The translations under genes and the position numbers were made by a program. 52,965 nucleotides of DNA from NCBI GenBank assembly GCA_002721755.1, contig PBLL01000041.1:1-52965 (forward strand). Direction: 5' to 3'. How positions within the stretch are numbered: the first letter of the stretch is position 1; every line of letters begins with the position of its first letter. The DNA is from Actinomycetota bacterium. GTDB lineage: Bacteria > Actinomycetota > Acidimicrobiia > Acidimicrobiales > MedAcidi-G1. The notes below the pieces were generated by a model that saw only the letters and a list, made by a program, of their open reading frames with translations, did not search any database and had not been told where the DNA came from. Shown in pieces: positions 1 to 6,918 of this stretch.

Positions 1-186
1 GTTGGTTCAGCTTTTGGAATCGCTTTAGCTGCCACTCTTACTTTCAGCGGATCAGGTCAGCCAACAGTCGCCCTTTATCAACGAGGTGTCGGATTTATAG
101 TTGTCACTTCGCTCGTTAGTCTGCTACTAACTTTCGGATTGAGGGGAGACAATGAAAGAGAAAGTTCTAATCAAGCATCTCTTTAA
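1..186 (+). CDS. MFS drug-exporter-like permease, C-terminal fragment (cut by window edge)
   Basis: An open frame runs from base 1 to a TAA at 184-186 and encodes the last 61 residues of a larger protein. The fragment has a Gly/Ala-rich start, a loop, one hydrophobic helix (roughly residues 29-47, with GFIVVTSLVSLLLTF) and a charged tail. This looks like the final transmembrane helix of a 14-helix EmrB/QacA-type major facilitator exporter, but the assignment rests on a short tail only. Its stop codon shares the TTAA tetranucleotide with the stop of the convergent acyltransferase gene. Confidence 0.55.
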   Translation, partial: VGSAFGIALAATLTFSGSGQPTVALYQRGVGFIVVTSLVSLLLTFGLRGDNERESSNQASL

Positions 187-836
187 AGATTAGGATTTTT
201 TTTCTTCAAAAGTTCCCAGGAGTTTCCGTCATATTGACGTATTACTTTTGCAGGACTTCCAACGGCAACTGAGTAAGACGGAATTTCACCTGTTACAACT
301 GAATTCGCACCTACTACAACGTGGTCTCCTATTTTTGAGCCTGGGAGTATTATGGCTCCAGACCCAATCCAGCTTCCTTTTCCTATTTCTACAGCCTCTT
401 CATTAGGCAATTGTTTCCCGATTGGGACATCGAGTTCTTCATAACCGTGGTTTTGGTCCGTGATGTAAACATTCATCCCGGTGAAGACGTCGTCACCTAT
501 TTCTATTGTGAGATGTCCAATTATTGAAGTGCCTCTGCCTATTAGGCAACGGTCACCAATTCGCACCACGGGGTTAGTTAGCATCTCTTGACCGGGTCCC
601 ATTCCTGCTGAAAGAGTCACATGTGCTGCAATTAGAACATCTTCTCCTATCCATATCCACTTTTCTCCGAAACCAGAACCGGTCGGCCACGAGATACTTG
701 AGCCTGATCCAAATTCTCCAAATCGTTTAGCTCGAATATCTTTTGGACCAATTACAGCCAGGCGCGTAAACATTTCTGAAGTTGTTCTTACGATTCCGCC
801 AACTAAGGGTCTGATAAAGGCAAAAAAAGAACTCAT
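183..836 (-). CDS. Left-handed beta-helix (hexapeptide repeat) O-acyltransferase
   Basis: This 217-residue protein has the isoleucine-patch hexapeptide repeats of the left-handed beta-helix acyltransferases (for example IGRGTSIIGHLTIEIGDDVF, then IGKGSWIGSGAIILPGSKIG). The catalytic-type His lies in TDQNHGYEE, as in maltose/galactoside O-acetyltransferases and WbbJ-like enzymes, and the C-terminus has the usual VAVGSPAKVIR segment. Members transfer acetyl or other acyl groups from acyl-CoA to a sugar or small hydroxyl acceptor; the acceptor cannot be told here. The ATG at 836 is preceded by a TAGGTT box six bases upstream, so the mRNA is probably leaderless. Actinobacteria carry related single-copy transferases. 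Confidence 0.85.
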   Translation of the reverse strand: MSSFFAFIRPLVGGIVRTTSEMFTRLAVIGPKDIRAKRFGEFGSGSSISWPTGSGFGEKWIWIGEDVLIAAHVTLSAGMGPGQEMLTNPVVRIGDRCLIGRGTSIIGHLTIEIGDDVFTGMNVYITDQNHGYEELDVPIGKQLPNEEAVEIGKGSWIGSGAIILPGSKIGDHVVVGANSVVTGEIPSYSVAVGSPAKVIRQYDGNSWELLKKKNPNL

Positions 837-842
837 TGAGTG

Positions 843-848
843 AACCTA
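843..848 (-). promoter_or_regulatory. -10 box TAGGTT of leaderless acyltransferase promoter
   Basis: On the minus strand TAGGTT is followed by six bases (CACTCA) and then the ATG of the acyltransferase at 836. TAnnnT 6-7 bases before a start codon places transcription start on the A of the ATG. No Shine-Dalgarno sequence is present. Confidence 0.5.
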
Positions 849-855
849 CTTTGAA

Positions 856-1188
856 CTAATCAATGTCATACGGCAATTCGACGGGCGGCAACGGTGTATT
901 TGATTGGTTCCAGGCAACTAATTCATCCCTGTCACATTCTGAGCATAGATAAACAACGCTGAGAGATTGAATTGAAAGTTGTGTGCCACGTGATTTGTCA
1001 ACTATCGAACGAACTGCCGCTCGCATATCTTCTGCTCCACATTTAGAACATTGTGGTTTAAGGTCTCGTTCCCATTCAACCCCACATGTCTCACAAGTGA
1101 CGGTCACTTTCTCTTTGTTCCCTGATTCTTTTGAGTCGCCTGAGAGATTTTCGTCTTCACCACAACTTGGACAAGATATTTCGTTCAT
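856..1188 (-). CDS. Multi-zinc-ribbon protein of unknown function
   Basis: A 110-residue protein with four Cys pairs: CPSC near residue 6, CETC near 32, CSKC near 47 and CSEC near 82. They suggest two zinc ribbons separated by a helical segment (residues about 52-70). It could bind nucleic acid or be a rubredoxin-like structural protein; I do not recognise a named family. It lies between the acyltransferase and a methyltransferase on the same strand (17 bases to the next gene), so it may be co-transcribed with either. A TAATTT sequence five bases before the ATG could act as a leaderless -10. Confidence 0.7.
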   Translation of the reverse strand: MNEISCPSCGEDENLSGDSKESGNKEKVTVTCETCGVEWERDLKPQCSKCGAEDMRAAVRSIVDKSRGTQLSIQSLSVVYLCSECDRDELVAWNQSNTPLPPVELPYDID

Positions 1189-1205
1189 GATTTAAATTAC
1201 CAAAT

Positions 1206-1823
1206 CTATTTTTTCTTGAGAACTGTTACCCATCCACCTATATCAGCTCCCGGAAGATGGTCGCCATATTCTTGGAAAAGAACTTCTACCGCACCTTCTT
1301 CAGAGAGTGCGTTAATTTTTTCCCCAACGGAATCATCCTTCCAGTAATGCTCATTTAAACCAATTACTAAAAGACCTTCACTTTTCAGAATTCTCAACAT
1401 CTGACGTATAGCTTCAGTTCTAATATGAGCGAACGCTAAAACACCAACGGCTGAAATCGCGTCGTAAGTTTCAGCCTCTACTTTTAGATCTTCGTTTATG
1501 TCAGCTAAGAACAGTTTTTGATATGCGTTTGTATTTTTTGCTTTTTCAAGCATTGCTGGGGAAAAATCACATCCATCAATGTTTTTAAAGCCCACGTCAC
1601 ACAGAGCTAATCCTGATAACCCGCTTCCGCAGCCAATGTCTAGTATTTTTATTTCATTCTTTTGAGAATAATTGGCTAGGGCATTAGCGCATCGCTCAGG
1701 CTGGGCGTAACTGTTTTCTTTTATCTCTTCGTCATAGGTCTCAGCCCAAGCCTCATAGTGGGCAAGAGTCTCTTCATGGTTTTCAAGTTTGTAAGTCTGA
1801 CTTAAAAATTTTCCTTGTGCCAT
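1206..1823 (-). CDS. Class I SAM-dependent methyltransferase
   Basis: A 205-residue protein with the Rossmann-fold SAM-binding motif I (ILDIGCGSGLSG), the acidic end of beta-2 (IDGCDFSPAMLEKAK), motif II around LFLADINEDL and the late strand GLLVIGLNEHYW. The N-terminal helix with HYEAWAETYDEE is typical of the Methyltransf_11/25 group acting on small molecules; the substrate is unknown. I chose the ATG at 1823 because a purine-rich GGTGGGGGAA ribosome-binding site directly precedes it; a GTG three codons upstream is possible. A perfect 10-4-10 inverted repeat at 1841-1864 lies just upstream and may be its operator. Confidence 0.85.
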   Translation of the reverse strand: MAQGKFLSQTYKLENHEETLAHYEAWAETYDEEIKENSYAQPERCANALANYSQKNEIKILDIGCGSGLSGLALCDVGFKNIDGCDFSPAMLEKAKNTNAYQKLFLADINEDLKVEAETYDAISAVGVLAFAHIRTEAIRQMLRILKSEGLLVIGLNEHYWKDDSVGEKINALSEEGAVEVLFQEYGDHLPGADIGGWVTVLKKK

Positions 1824-1840
1824 TTCCCCCACCTATACCA

Positions 1841-1864
1841 TTAACACTATCTAAATAGTGTTAA
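1841..1864. promoter_or_regulatory. Perfect 10-4-10 inverted repeat, candidate operator
   Basis: TTAACACTAT, a CTAA spacer, then ATAGTGTTAA: all ten pairs match. It sits 17 bases upstream of the methyltransferase start and about 110 bases upstream of the divergent cold-shock gene. It fits a dimeric repressor site (TetR, GntR or MarR class). No regulator gene is adjacent, so the partner is unknown. There is no T-run, which argues against a terminator. Confidence 0.5.
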
Positions 1865-1977
1865 TTCAAGTCAACAAAACATAATCATGATGGACTTTTA
1901 CCACAATTTGTTATTCTCTCGTACACTAAAAACATCATGTCATCAGACATGACTGAATAAATGTAAGGAAATAAAGT

Positions 1978-2178
1978 ATGCCTACAGGCACTGTAAAATT
2001 TTTTCTCAACGAAAAAGGATTCGGGTTCATCTCCGTAGACGACGGGGAAGACATTTTCGTCCACTATTCGAATATCGAAGGTGACGGATACAAGAGTCTT
2101 GATGAAGGTCAAACCGTTGAGTTTGAAATCGGTGAAGGTAAAAAAGGCCCAGAAGCCCTGAACGTAAACAAAATCTGA
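1978..2178 (+). CDS. cspA: Cold-shock domain protein (CspA family)
   Basis: A 66-residue single cold-shock domain. It starts with the usual GTVKFF, has the RNP1-like motif KGFGFI (about residues 13-18) and the RNP2-like motif DIFVHY (about 25-30), and ends with [10 protein letters not shown]. Such proteins bind single-stranded RNA/DNA and act as RNA chaperones. The TATA-free upstream region carries TAAGGAAAT about nine bases before the ATG, a usable ribosome-binding site, so this gene is probably not leaderless. It is monocistronic; a small convergent relic and a zinc ribbon lie downstream. Confidence 0.95.
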   Translation: MPTGTVKFFLNEKGFGFISVDDGEDIFVHYSNIEGDGYKSLDEGQTVEFEIGEGKKGPEALNVNKI

Positions 2179-2189
2179 TAATTAAAATC

Positions 2190-2276
2190 TTAATTTCGTT
2201 CTCTTAGCCACTCCAAAATAACCTTCTGAACAATTTCTGGTTGTTCTGGTACTAGCGCGTGTCCAGAATCACTCAT
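2190..2276 (-). pseudogene. Remnant of an alpha/beta-hydrolase C-terminus
   Basis: A 28-codon frame beginning ATGAGTGATTC reads SDSGHALVPEQPEIV and ends in EWLRERN. The GHxLxxEQPE signature is the beta-8 loop holding the catalytic His of alpha/beta hydrolases, followed by the last helix. Nothing of the rest of the hydrolase (nucleophile elbow, Asp) precedes it; the upstream sequence is the zinc-ribbon gene, which overlaps it by eight bases. It is best read as a deletion relic, although translation coupled to the zinc ribbon cannot be excluded. Confidence 0.6.
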
Positions 2277-2436
2277 GATCAATCCCCTCTTCTTCCATCA
2301 CTAGATCCCAACGATCCATACATTCAAGACATCTATATGCAACTACATCTCCAGGTTCCACTTCGCTTTCAGGATTGATTAATAGTTTGCAGTTCCCACC
2401 ACAGTCAACGCAGACGATACTTTCCGGAGCTTTCAT
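2269..2436 (-). CDS. Small zinc-ribbon protein, 55 residues
   Basis: A short gene starting MKAPESIVCVDCGG with a first CVDC knuckle (residues 9-12), a further Cys at 16, and a second CLEC knuckle near residues 39-42, ending in an acidic tail (EEEGIDHE). This is a compact four-Cys zinc ribbon of unknown role. A TAATGT box lies six bases before the ATG, supporting the start and leaderless transcription. Its 3' end overlaps the hydrolase relic by eight bases. Confidence 0.75.
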   Translation of the reverse strand: MKAPESIVCVDCGGNCKLLINPESEVEPGDVVAYRCLECMDRWDLVMEEEGIDHE

Positions 2437-2442
2437 ACTTTC

Positions 2443-2448
2443 ACATTA
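2443..2448 (-). promoter_or_regulatory. -10 box TAATGT of leaderless zinc-ribbon promoter
   Basis: Minus-strand TAATGT, six-base spacer GAAAGT, then ATG at 2436. No Shine-Dalgarno sequence lies between. Confidence 0.5.
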
Positions 2449-2486
2449 CTTGCTAGTCGCTGTCGTAGTTGTGCAAGTTTTTTAGC

Positions 2487-2492
2487 TACTGT
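2487..2492 (+). promoter_or_regulatory. -10 box TACTGT of a leaderless promoter
   Basis: TACTGT, six-base spacer CTATCC, then ATG at 2499. The same hexamer and spacing precede the genes at 15216 (minus) and 17696 (plus). The ATG it points to opens a seven-codon leader, not the main gene. Confidence 0.5.
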
Positions 2493-2498
2493 CTATCC

Positions 2499-2522
2499 AT
2501 GGCTAGTAGAAGAAAAAAGTGA
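2499..2522 (+). CDS. Possible leaderless 7-residue leader peptide (MASRRKK)
   Basis: The ATG at 2499 opens a reading frame MASRRKK ending in a TGA at 2520-2522. That TGA overlaps the GTG start (2519-2521) of the dehydrogenase-like gene in a GTGA arrangement typical of translational coupling. The ATG is exactly six bases after a TACTGT box. An alternative is that one A is missing from the A6 run at 2513-2518: with one more A, the seven codons would join the dehydrogenase frame as an N-terminal extension. Confidence 0.4.
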   Translation: MASRRKK

Positions 2523-3364
2523 TCGCAGTAATTCTCCACCCGGGAGAAATGGGCATTTCGGTTGCTGCCGCCGCAATCGAATCTGGTCATCGAGTTTTAT
2601 GGGTTTCTGAAGGCAGATCTGAGAAAACAAAGAAAAGAGCAGAAGTACATAATCTCGAAGATGTCGGACATCTCACTGAGGTTTGCGGAAGTGACATAAT
2701 TTTTTCAATTTGCCCTCCTCAGGTAGCAATAGAAACAGCAGAAAATGTTAGTGAAATTGGTTTTGGCGGTTTGTACGTAGATGCGAATGCAGGGTCACCA
2801 GAAAGAAAAAGGATTATTTCTGAAATCTTAAAAAGAAAGAATATAGATTTTGTGGACGCCGGAATAATTGGTCTTCCAGCGATTTCCGAAGGCTCAACTC
2901 GTATGTACGTTTCGGGTGAAAGGTCTGAAGAGGTTGAAAAATTTTTCTCAGATGGTTTTCTAGGTGTTAAATCAATTGGAAGTGAGATAGGCAAAGCGGC
3001 AGCTTTAAAAATTGCTTATGGGGCTTGGACAAAAGGTTCTAGTGCATTAATTCTTGCTGTTCGAGCTATGGCGAAAAGCAGTGGTGTGGAAGAAGATTTG
3101 CTCAAGGAATGGGCAGTGTCTCAACCTAATGCTGAGGCAATGACTTTATTATCGGCATCTCTCAACCCTCCTAAAGCGTGGAGATTTGTTTCAGAAATGC
3201 ATGAAATATCTAAAACTTTTGAAGCTGAAAATATCCCTAATGCTTTTTGGGATGCCGCTGCTGAAGTTTATGAACGCTTGAAAGAATTTAAAGATCTTCC
3301 TGAAGATCAATTCGATATAGATACAGTTCTTTGGAAACTTATTGAAGCAAATGAGGATATTTGA
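2519..3364 (+). CDS. 6-phosphogluconate/3-hydroxyisobutyrate dehydrogenase-like NAD(P)-binding protein
   Basis: A 281-residue protein starting IAVILHPGEMG, a Rossmann nucleotide-binding segment in which HPGEMG takes the place of the usual GxGxMG. Next come strand ends at DIIFSICPP and LYVDANAG, and the segment VDAGIIGLPA seen in the DUF1932-type branch of beta-hydroxyacid dehydrogenases. The C-terminal half is helical, and a Lys follows in AAALKIAYGAW at the position of the family's catalytic Lys. It probably oxidises a small hydroxy acid, substrate unknown. The start is GTG at 2519 (a TAG lies four codons upstream in frame), overlapped by the MASRRKK leader. Confidence 0.8.
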   Translation: MIAVILHPGEMGISVAAAAIESGHRVLWVSEGRSEKTKKRAEVHNLEDVGHLTEVCGSDIIFSICPPQVAIETAENVSEIGFGGLYVDANAGSPERKRIISEILKRKNIDFVDAGIIGLPAISEGSTRMYVSGERSEEVEKFFSDGFLGVKSIGSEIGKAAALKIAYGAWTKGSSALILAVRAMAKSSGVEEDLLKEWAVSQPNAEAMTLLSASLNPPKAWRFVSEMHEISKTFEAENIPNAFWDAAAEVYERLKEFKDLPEDQFDIDTVLWKLIEANEDI

Positions 3365-3442
3365 CGTCTTTGAAATTAGAATTCGCTAATCACTATTTTT
3401 ACAGAATCTCATTAACCCAAGCCCCTAGCCAAATATTGTTTT

Positions 3443-4588
3443 ATGACTGAAATAAACGGAAATTATGATCCAGCTTTTTCACTAGTTGCGGAAGCTTTTG
3501 AAAAAAACTTTGAAGAAGACAAAGATTTGGGTGCTTGCTGCGCAGTTTTCGTGGATGGTCAAATTGTTGTCGATGTTTGGGGTGGTGTTGCCAACTCAGA
3601 TGAGAACACATTATGGGAAAAAGACACCATAGTGAATGTCTGGTCGACTACAAAAACAATGGCAGCAATTTGCACATTGATGCTTTTTGATCGCGGATTA
3701 ATTGATCTCGATTCCCCTGTTTGCAAATATTGGGAAGCTTTCGCCGAAAATGGCAAAGAAGGTGTTCTCGTAAGTCACTTACTTTCGCATTCTGCTGGGT
3801 TGCCCGGTTTCGATGCTCCAATAAGCGAAGATCAACTTTTTGATTGGGATTACACTTGTCATCGACTTGCCTCTCAGGCTCCTTGGTGGGAACCAGGCAG
3901 CGTATCGGGTTACCACCCGATGACTCAAGGCTGGTTACTTGGAGAGCTTGTTAGACAAGTTGATGGTCGAACTTTAGGTAATTTCTTTAGAGAGGAAGTT
4001 GCCGAACAAATAGGAGCAGATTTTCATATTGGTTTAGATGAGGAACATTTTGATCGTGTTGCTCTTCTAGATACTTCTGCTGTTGACGGACCTGTAGTTC
4101 TAACAGATCAGGCGCCTCATCCTTTTGTTGAACGTGTTGAAAGGCATGGGAGGATGGGTGCGAAAATAGCTAACACGGATCGTTGGAGAAAGTCTGAATT
4201 CCCAGCTGCAAATGGGCACGGAAACGCGCGATCCGTTGCTTTTATACATAGTTTGATCGCATGCAATGGGAGTTCTGACAATTTCAAGCTTATTTCCTCT
4301 GAAACTGTTAAGAAAATTTTTGAAATCCAGACCGATGACACTGATCTTATTCTTGGTGTACCTATTCGTCATGGAATGGGATTTGGTTTAAGGAGTGAAC
4401 TAATGCCGATCAGTCCGAATGAAAATGCTTGTTTTTGGGGTGGATGGGGAGGTTCTCTCGCTGTGATAGACGTTGACGCAAGACTGTCTTTTGCATATGT
4501 AATGAACCGTATGGCACCAAGCCTTCAACATGATATGAGAGCCGGCCGTACCCTTATGGCAGCTCACGCTTCATTAGCTTCGACATAA
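3443..4588 (+). CDS. Beta-lactamase-fold serine hydrolase (class C / EstB-like esterase)
   Basis: A 381-residue member of the beta-lactamase-related family. The nucleophile motif SxxK is in VWSTTKTMAA (about residues 68-76), the second motif YxP/N-like Tyr is in SGYHPMTQGW, and the landmark LLSHSAGLPGF follows the first. The C-terminal GGWGGSLAVIDV stands for the KTG-type strand. These enzymes are mostly esterases, transesterases or D-amino-peptidases rather than antibiotic-resistance lactamases. No clear signal peptide, so it is probably cytoplasmic. The MFS gene follows by 14 bases. Confidence 0.88.
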   Translation: MTEINGNYDPAFSLVAEAFEKNFEEDKDLGACCAVFVDGQIVVDVWGGVANSDENTLWEKDTIVNVWSTTKTMAAICTLMLFDRGLIDLDSPVCKYWEAFAENGKEGVLVSHLLSHSAGLPGFDAPISEDQLFDWDYTCHRLASQAPWWEPGSVSGYHPMTQGWLLGELVRQVDGRTLGNFFREEVAEQIGADFHIGLDEEHFDRVALLDTSAVDGPVVLTDQAPHPFVERVERHGRMGAKIANTDRWRKSEFPAANGHGNARSVAFIHSLIACNGSSDNFKLISSETVKKIFEIQTDDTDLILGVPIRHGMGFGLRSELMPISPNENACFWGGWGGSLAVIDVDARLSFAYVMNRMAPSLQHDMRAGRTLMAAHASLAST

Positions 4589-4602
4589 ATCTCATTGTTT
4601 CC

Positions 4603-5847
4603 ATGAACCAACTATCCGACCCGAAAATACCTTTTGGTATCTATGCGTTAATGGTTTCCGCTTTTTTCGCTTCTATGTCGCAAATTGGTCAAATTACAAT
4701 TATTGGAAAACAAGTCTGGGACATGACCGGAAATGAACTCGATTTGGGTCTGATCGGTGTGGCCGAATTTTTACCAGTCGCTTTGTTAGCCCCAATAACT
4801 GGATCAATAGCTGATCGTTTTGACAGAAGGCGCGTACTTGCTATTGCTCTTTTCGGCGAAATAGTTGTTTCAGTTCTTCTTTTTCTCTACATCCGAAATG
4901 ACCCCACATCTTTGAAACCAATTTTTGCATTAATCCTGCTGTTTAGTGTTTTCAGGTCCTTCGCAATGCCAGCCAATCGAGCTCTTCCAATCGATTTAGC
5001 TCCACCTGGAACCATAGAGAGGGTTGTCGCTTTAAAAGCTGTGTCTTTCATGGCGGGAACTGTTGCCGGACCTATTATTTTCAGTTTCCTTTTTGTAGCT
5101 GATATCGCTCTTCCATATTTAACCGCTGCAATAGGACTTGCTATAGGGATAACACTTCTATCGTTGGTTCCCAAACCTCAAGTCGTGCAATACAAACCAA
5201 CTGGAACTAAGCAGGTTATAAAAGATGCTTTTGAAGGCTTACGTTTCATTCGAAGAACTCCGATCCTATTCGGTGCAATAAGCCTTGACCTCTTTGCTGT
5301 ACTTTTCGGCGGTGTTATCGCTTTACTACCTGCTATCGCCGAAGAACGTCTCGGAGTTGGAGCAGTGGGTCTTGGATGGTTGCGTGCATCAGTTGGAATC
5401 GGTGCGGGGATCACAATGCTCTCCCTTTCGTTTAAACCATTGAAGCGCAATGTCGGTAAAAGACTTATCCATATGGTTGGAGTTTTTGGTGTAGCTACCA
5501 TAGCGCTCGCGATGACTCGAAGTTTCGCTATTGCCTTCATCCTTATATTTATCGCTGCATCAGCTGATGCTGTCTCGATGTTTATACGTGCCAGCCTCGT
5601 TCCTCTCGCTACACCAGAACAGATGAGGGGTCGTGTTCTCGCTGTGGAAAGTGTTTTCATAGGTGCATCAAACGAACTGGGAGCTGCAGAATCTGGTGTT
5701 GCAGCAGCATTATTAGGATTGGTGGGAGCGATACTTTTTGGAGGTGTGGGAACTCTTATAGTTGTTATCTTATGGTGGCGGCTTTTCCCTGCGCTTCGTT
5801 CTGTAGATAGATTTGAGGATGTAAGGGCATCTCAAGAAAATATTTAG
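4603..5847 (+). CDS. Major facilitator superfamily exporter (MFS_3 / EntS-like)
   Basis: A 414-residue membrane protein with about 12 hydrophobic segments. The loop 2-3 signature is GSIADRFDRRRVL (about residues 67-79), and a symmetry-related Arg-rich loop (PEQMRGRVLAVE) lies in the C-terminal half, as in the DHA3/EntS enterobactin-exporter group. It likely exports a small hydrophobic molecule using the proton gradient. It probably shares a transcript with the serine hydrolase upstream and the selenoprotein 12 bases downstream. Confidence 0.88.
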   Translation: MNQLSDPKIPFGIYALMVSAFFASMSQIGQITIIGKQVWDMTGNELDLGLIGVAEFLPVALLAPITGSIADRFDRRRVLAIALFGEIVVSVLLFLYIRNDPTSLKPIFALILLFSVFRSFAMPANRALPIDLAPPGTIERVVALKAVSFMAGTVAGPIIFSFLFVADIALPYLTAAIGLAIGITLLSLVPKPQVVQYKPTGTKQVIKDAFEGLRFIRRTPILFGAISLDLFAVLFGGVIALLPAIAEERLGVGAVGLGWLRASVGIGAGITMLSLSFKPLKRNVGKRLIHMVGVFGVATIALAMTRSFAIAFILIFIAASADAVSMFIRASLVPLATPEQMRGRVLAVESVFIGASNELGAAESGVAAALLGLVGAILFGGVGTLIVVILWWRLFPALRSVDRFEDVRASQENI

Positions 5848-5859
5848 TAGAGAGAAAAA

Positions 5860-6918
5860 ATGAACCAAACAGATAAAAAAACTTTGACCGTTCTTTCCGA
5901 TATTACTTCGGAAGTTGAAGTTTTGTGGGAGGAAAGTAAACCTCTTATCAATCAAAACGACATTGAGAAAATCATAGGCTGGGAACTTAAAACAGAAGGA
6001 CTCTGCAAAGGTGAGATATGTGTTCCTTTTGCCTTACCAGTAGATCATGTTGAATCAGATTTTGTCGACCTTTTGACAATCACGGAAACACTCGGCTTTT
6101 CGACTGTTTTAGATTCTGAGTCAGATTTTATTGCAATTGACACTTTCTCCAGTCTTCGCCATTCAGCTCTCTCAGATAAAAAAGCCCCTGACATTAAACT
6201 TCCAGACCTTGATGGAAATTTGCGTTTGCTTTCTGAGTGGAGTGATAAGAAAAAGTTGCTTGTGGCTTTTTCAAGTTGGTGAGGATGTGCTTTTGATCTG
6301 CCAGGTTGGCAGATACTGTTCGAAGATTTAAAAAATGAAAATTTTGTTGTGATAGCAATCGCTATAGATGAAAACGTTGATGCCATTAAAGAATTAGCAA
6401 AAGAAACTACTTACCCTGTTCTTATTGACGCCAACCATCTTTTTAGTGACCTGTATGCCGTAAGCAACGTTCCAACTGTTATTTGGGTTGACGAAAACGA
6501 CACGATTGTGCGGCCGAATGCTGGAGAGTTCGGCACTGATACTTTCTCTGAACTAACTGGAATCTTATGCGCAGATCATATGAACCAAGTCAAAGCATGG
6601 GTAAAAGACGGTGAACTCCCTGAAGACGCCGACTATGTCGTGGAAGACTTCAATATAGATGAAATTAACGCCCGTCTTCATTTTCGGATTGCTGTGAACG
6701 CATTAAGAGGAGGGCTGAGCGAAGTTTCAGAGCACCACTTCGAGAGGGCTGAAGAATTAGCCCCTCTGGATTTCACAATTGCAAGAGCGTCCATGCCTCT
6801 CCGTGGCGGCAATCCTTTTGGAGAGGAGTTCTTTGATCTTTATGAGAGGTATCAAAAAGCCGGATCCCCTTATCATGGGATACCGCGTAGGACAGCAAGA
6901 TTGGGAAAAAATGATTAA
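5860..6918 (+). CDS. Selenoprotein: ResA/TlpA-like thioredoxin-fold protein with Sec in a UGC motif
   Basis: Two open frames (5860-6282 and 6283-6918) are in the same phase and separated only by a TGA at 6280-6282. Read through as selenocysteine they give one 352-residue protein. The TGA falls exactly at the redox position of the redoxin domain: VAFSSW-Sec141-Gly-Cys143-AFDLPGWQ, where cysteine relatives have WxSWCGC. A perfect SECIS-type hairpin follows 13 bases after the TGA. The N-terminal 100 residues include GWELKTEGLCKGEIC with Cys49 and Cys54; the redoxin domain (about 115-240) has the cis-Pro strand NVPTVIWVDEN; the tail is helical and TPR-like. I recall a named family, ResA-like WAxxUGC motif proteins, which fits. 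It presumably reduces thiols, disulfides or peroxides. The start has a GAGAGAAAA ribosome-binding site. Confidence 0.9.
6280..6282 (+). other. In-frame UGA read as selenocysteine (Sec141)
   Basis: This TGA is flanked by Trp (TGG) and Gly-Cys (GGA TGT), inside a conserved redoxin active-site segment, with the frame open for 212 more codons beyond it. Standard ORF calling would stop here and split the gene. Confidence 0.88.
6296..6314 (+). promoter_or_regulatory. Bacterial SECIS hairpin
   Basis: ATCTGCC (6296-6302), loop AGGTT (6303-6307), GGCAGAT (6308-6314): seven perfect pairs, with a possible extra A-U pair closing a GGU loop. The loop guanines are about 22 bases after the UGA, within the usual range for SelB-recognised bacterial SECIS elements. 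The AGGU loop start matches the apical loop of the E. coli fdhF element (AGGUCU) as I remember it. Confidence 0.85.

Noticed and set aside
5178-5660. 160-codon minus-strand frame inside the MFS gene
   Set aside because: Shadow of a well-supported transporter; composition reflects the reverse complement of hydrophobic codons.
6280-6282. TGA as an ordinary nonsense mutation splitting the redoxin gene
   Set aside because: The position is the redox-active residue, the frame continues intact for 212 codons, and a SECIS hairpin follows. A pseudogene would not be expected to show all three.
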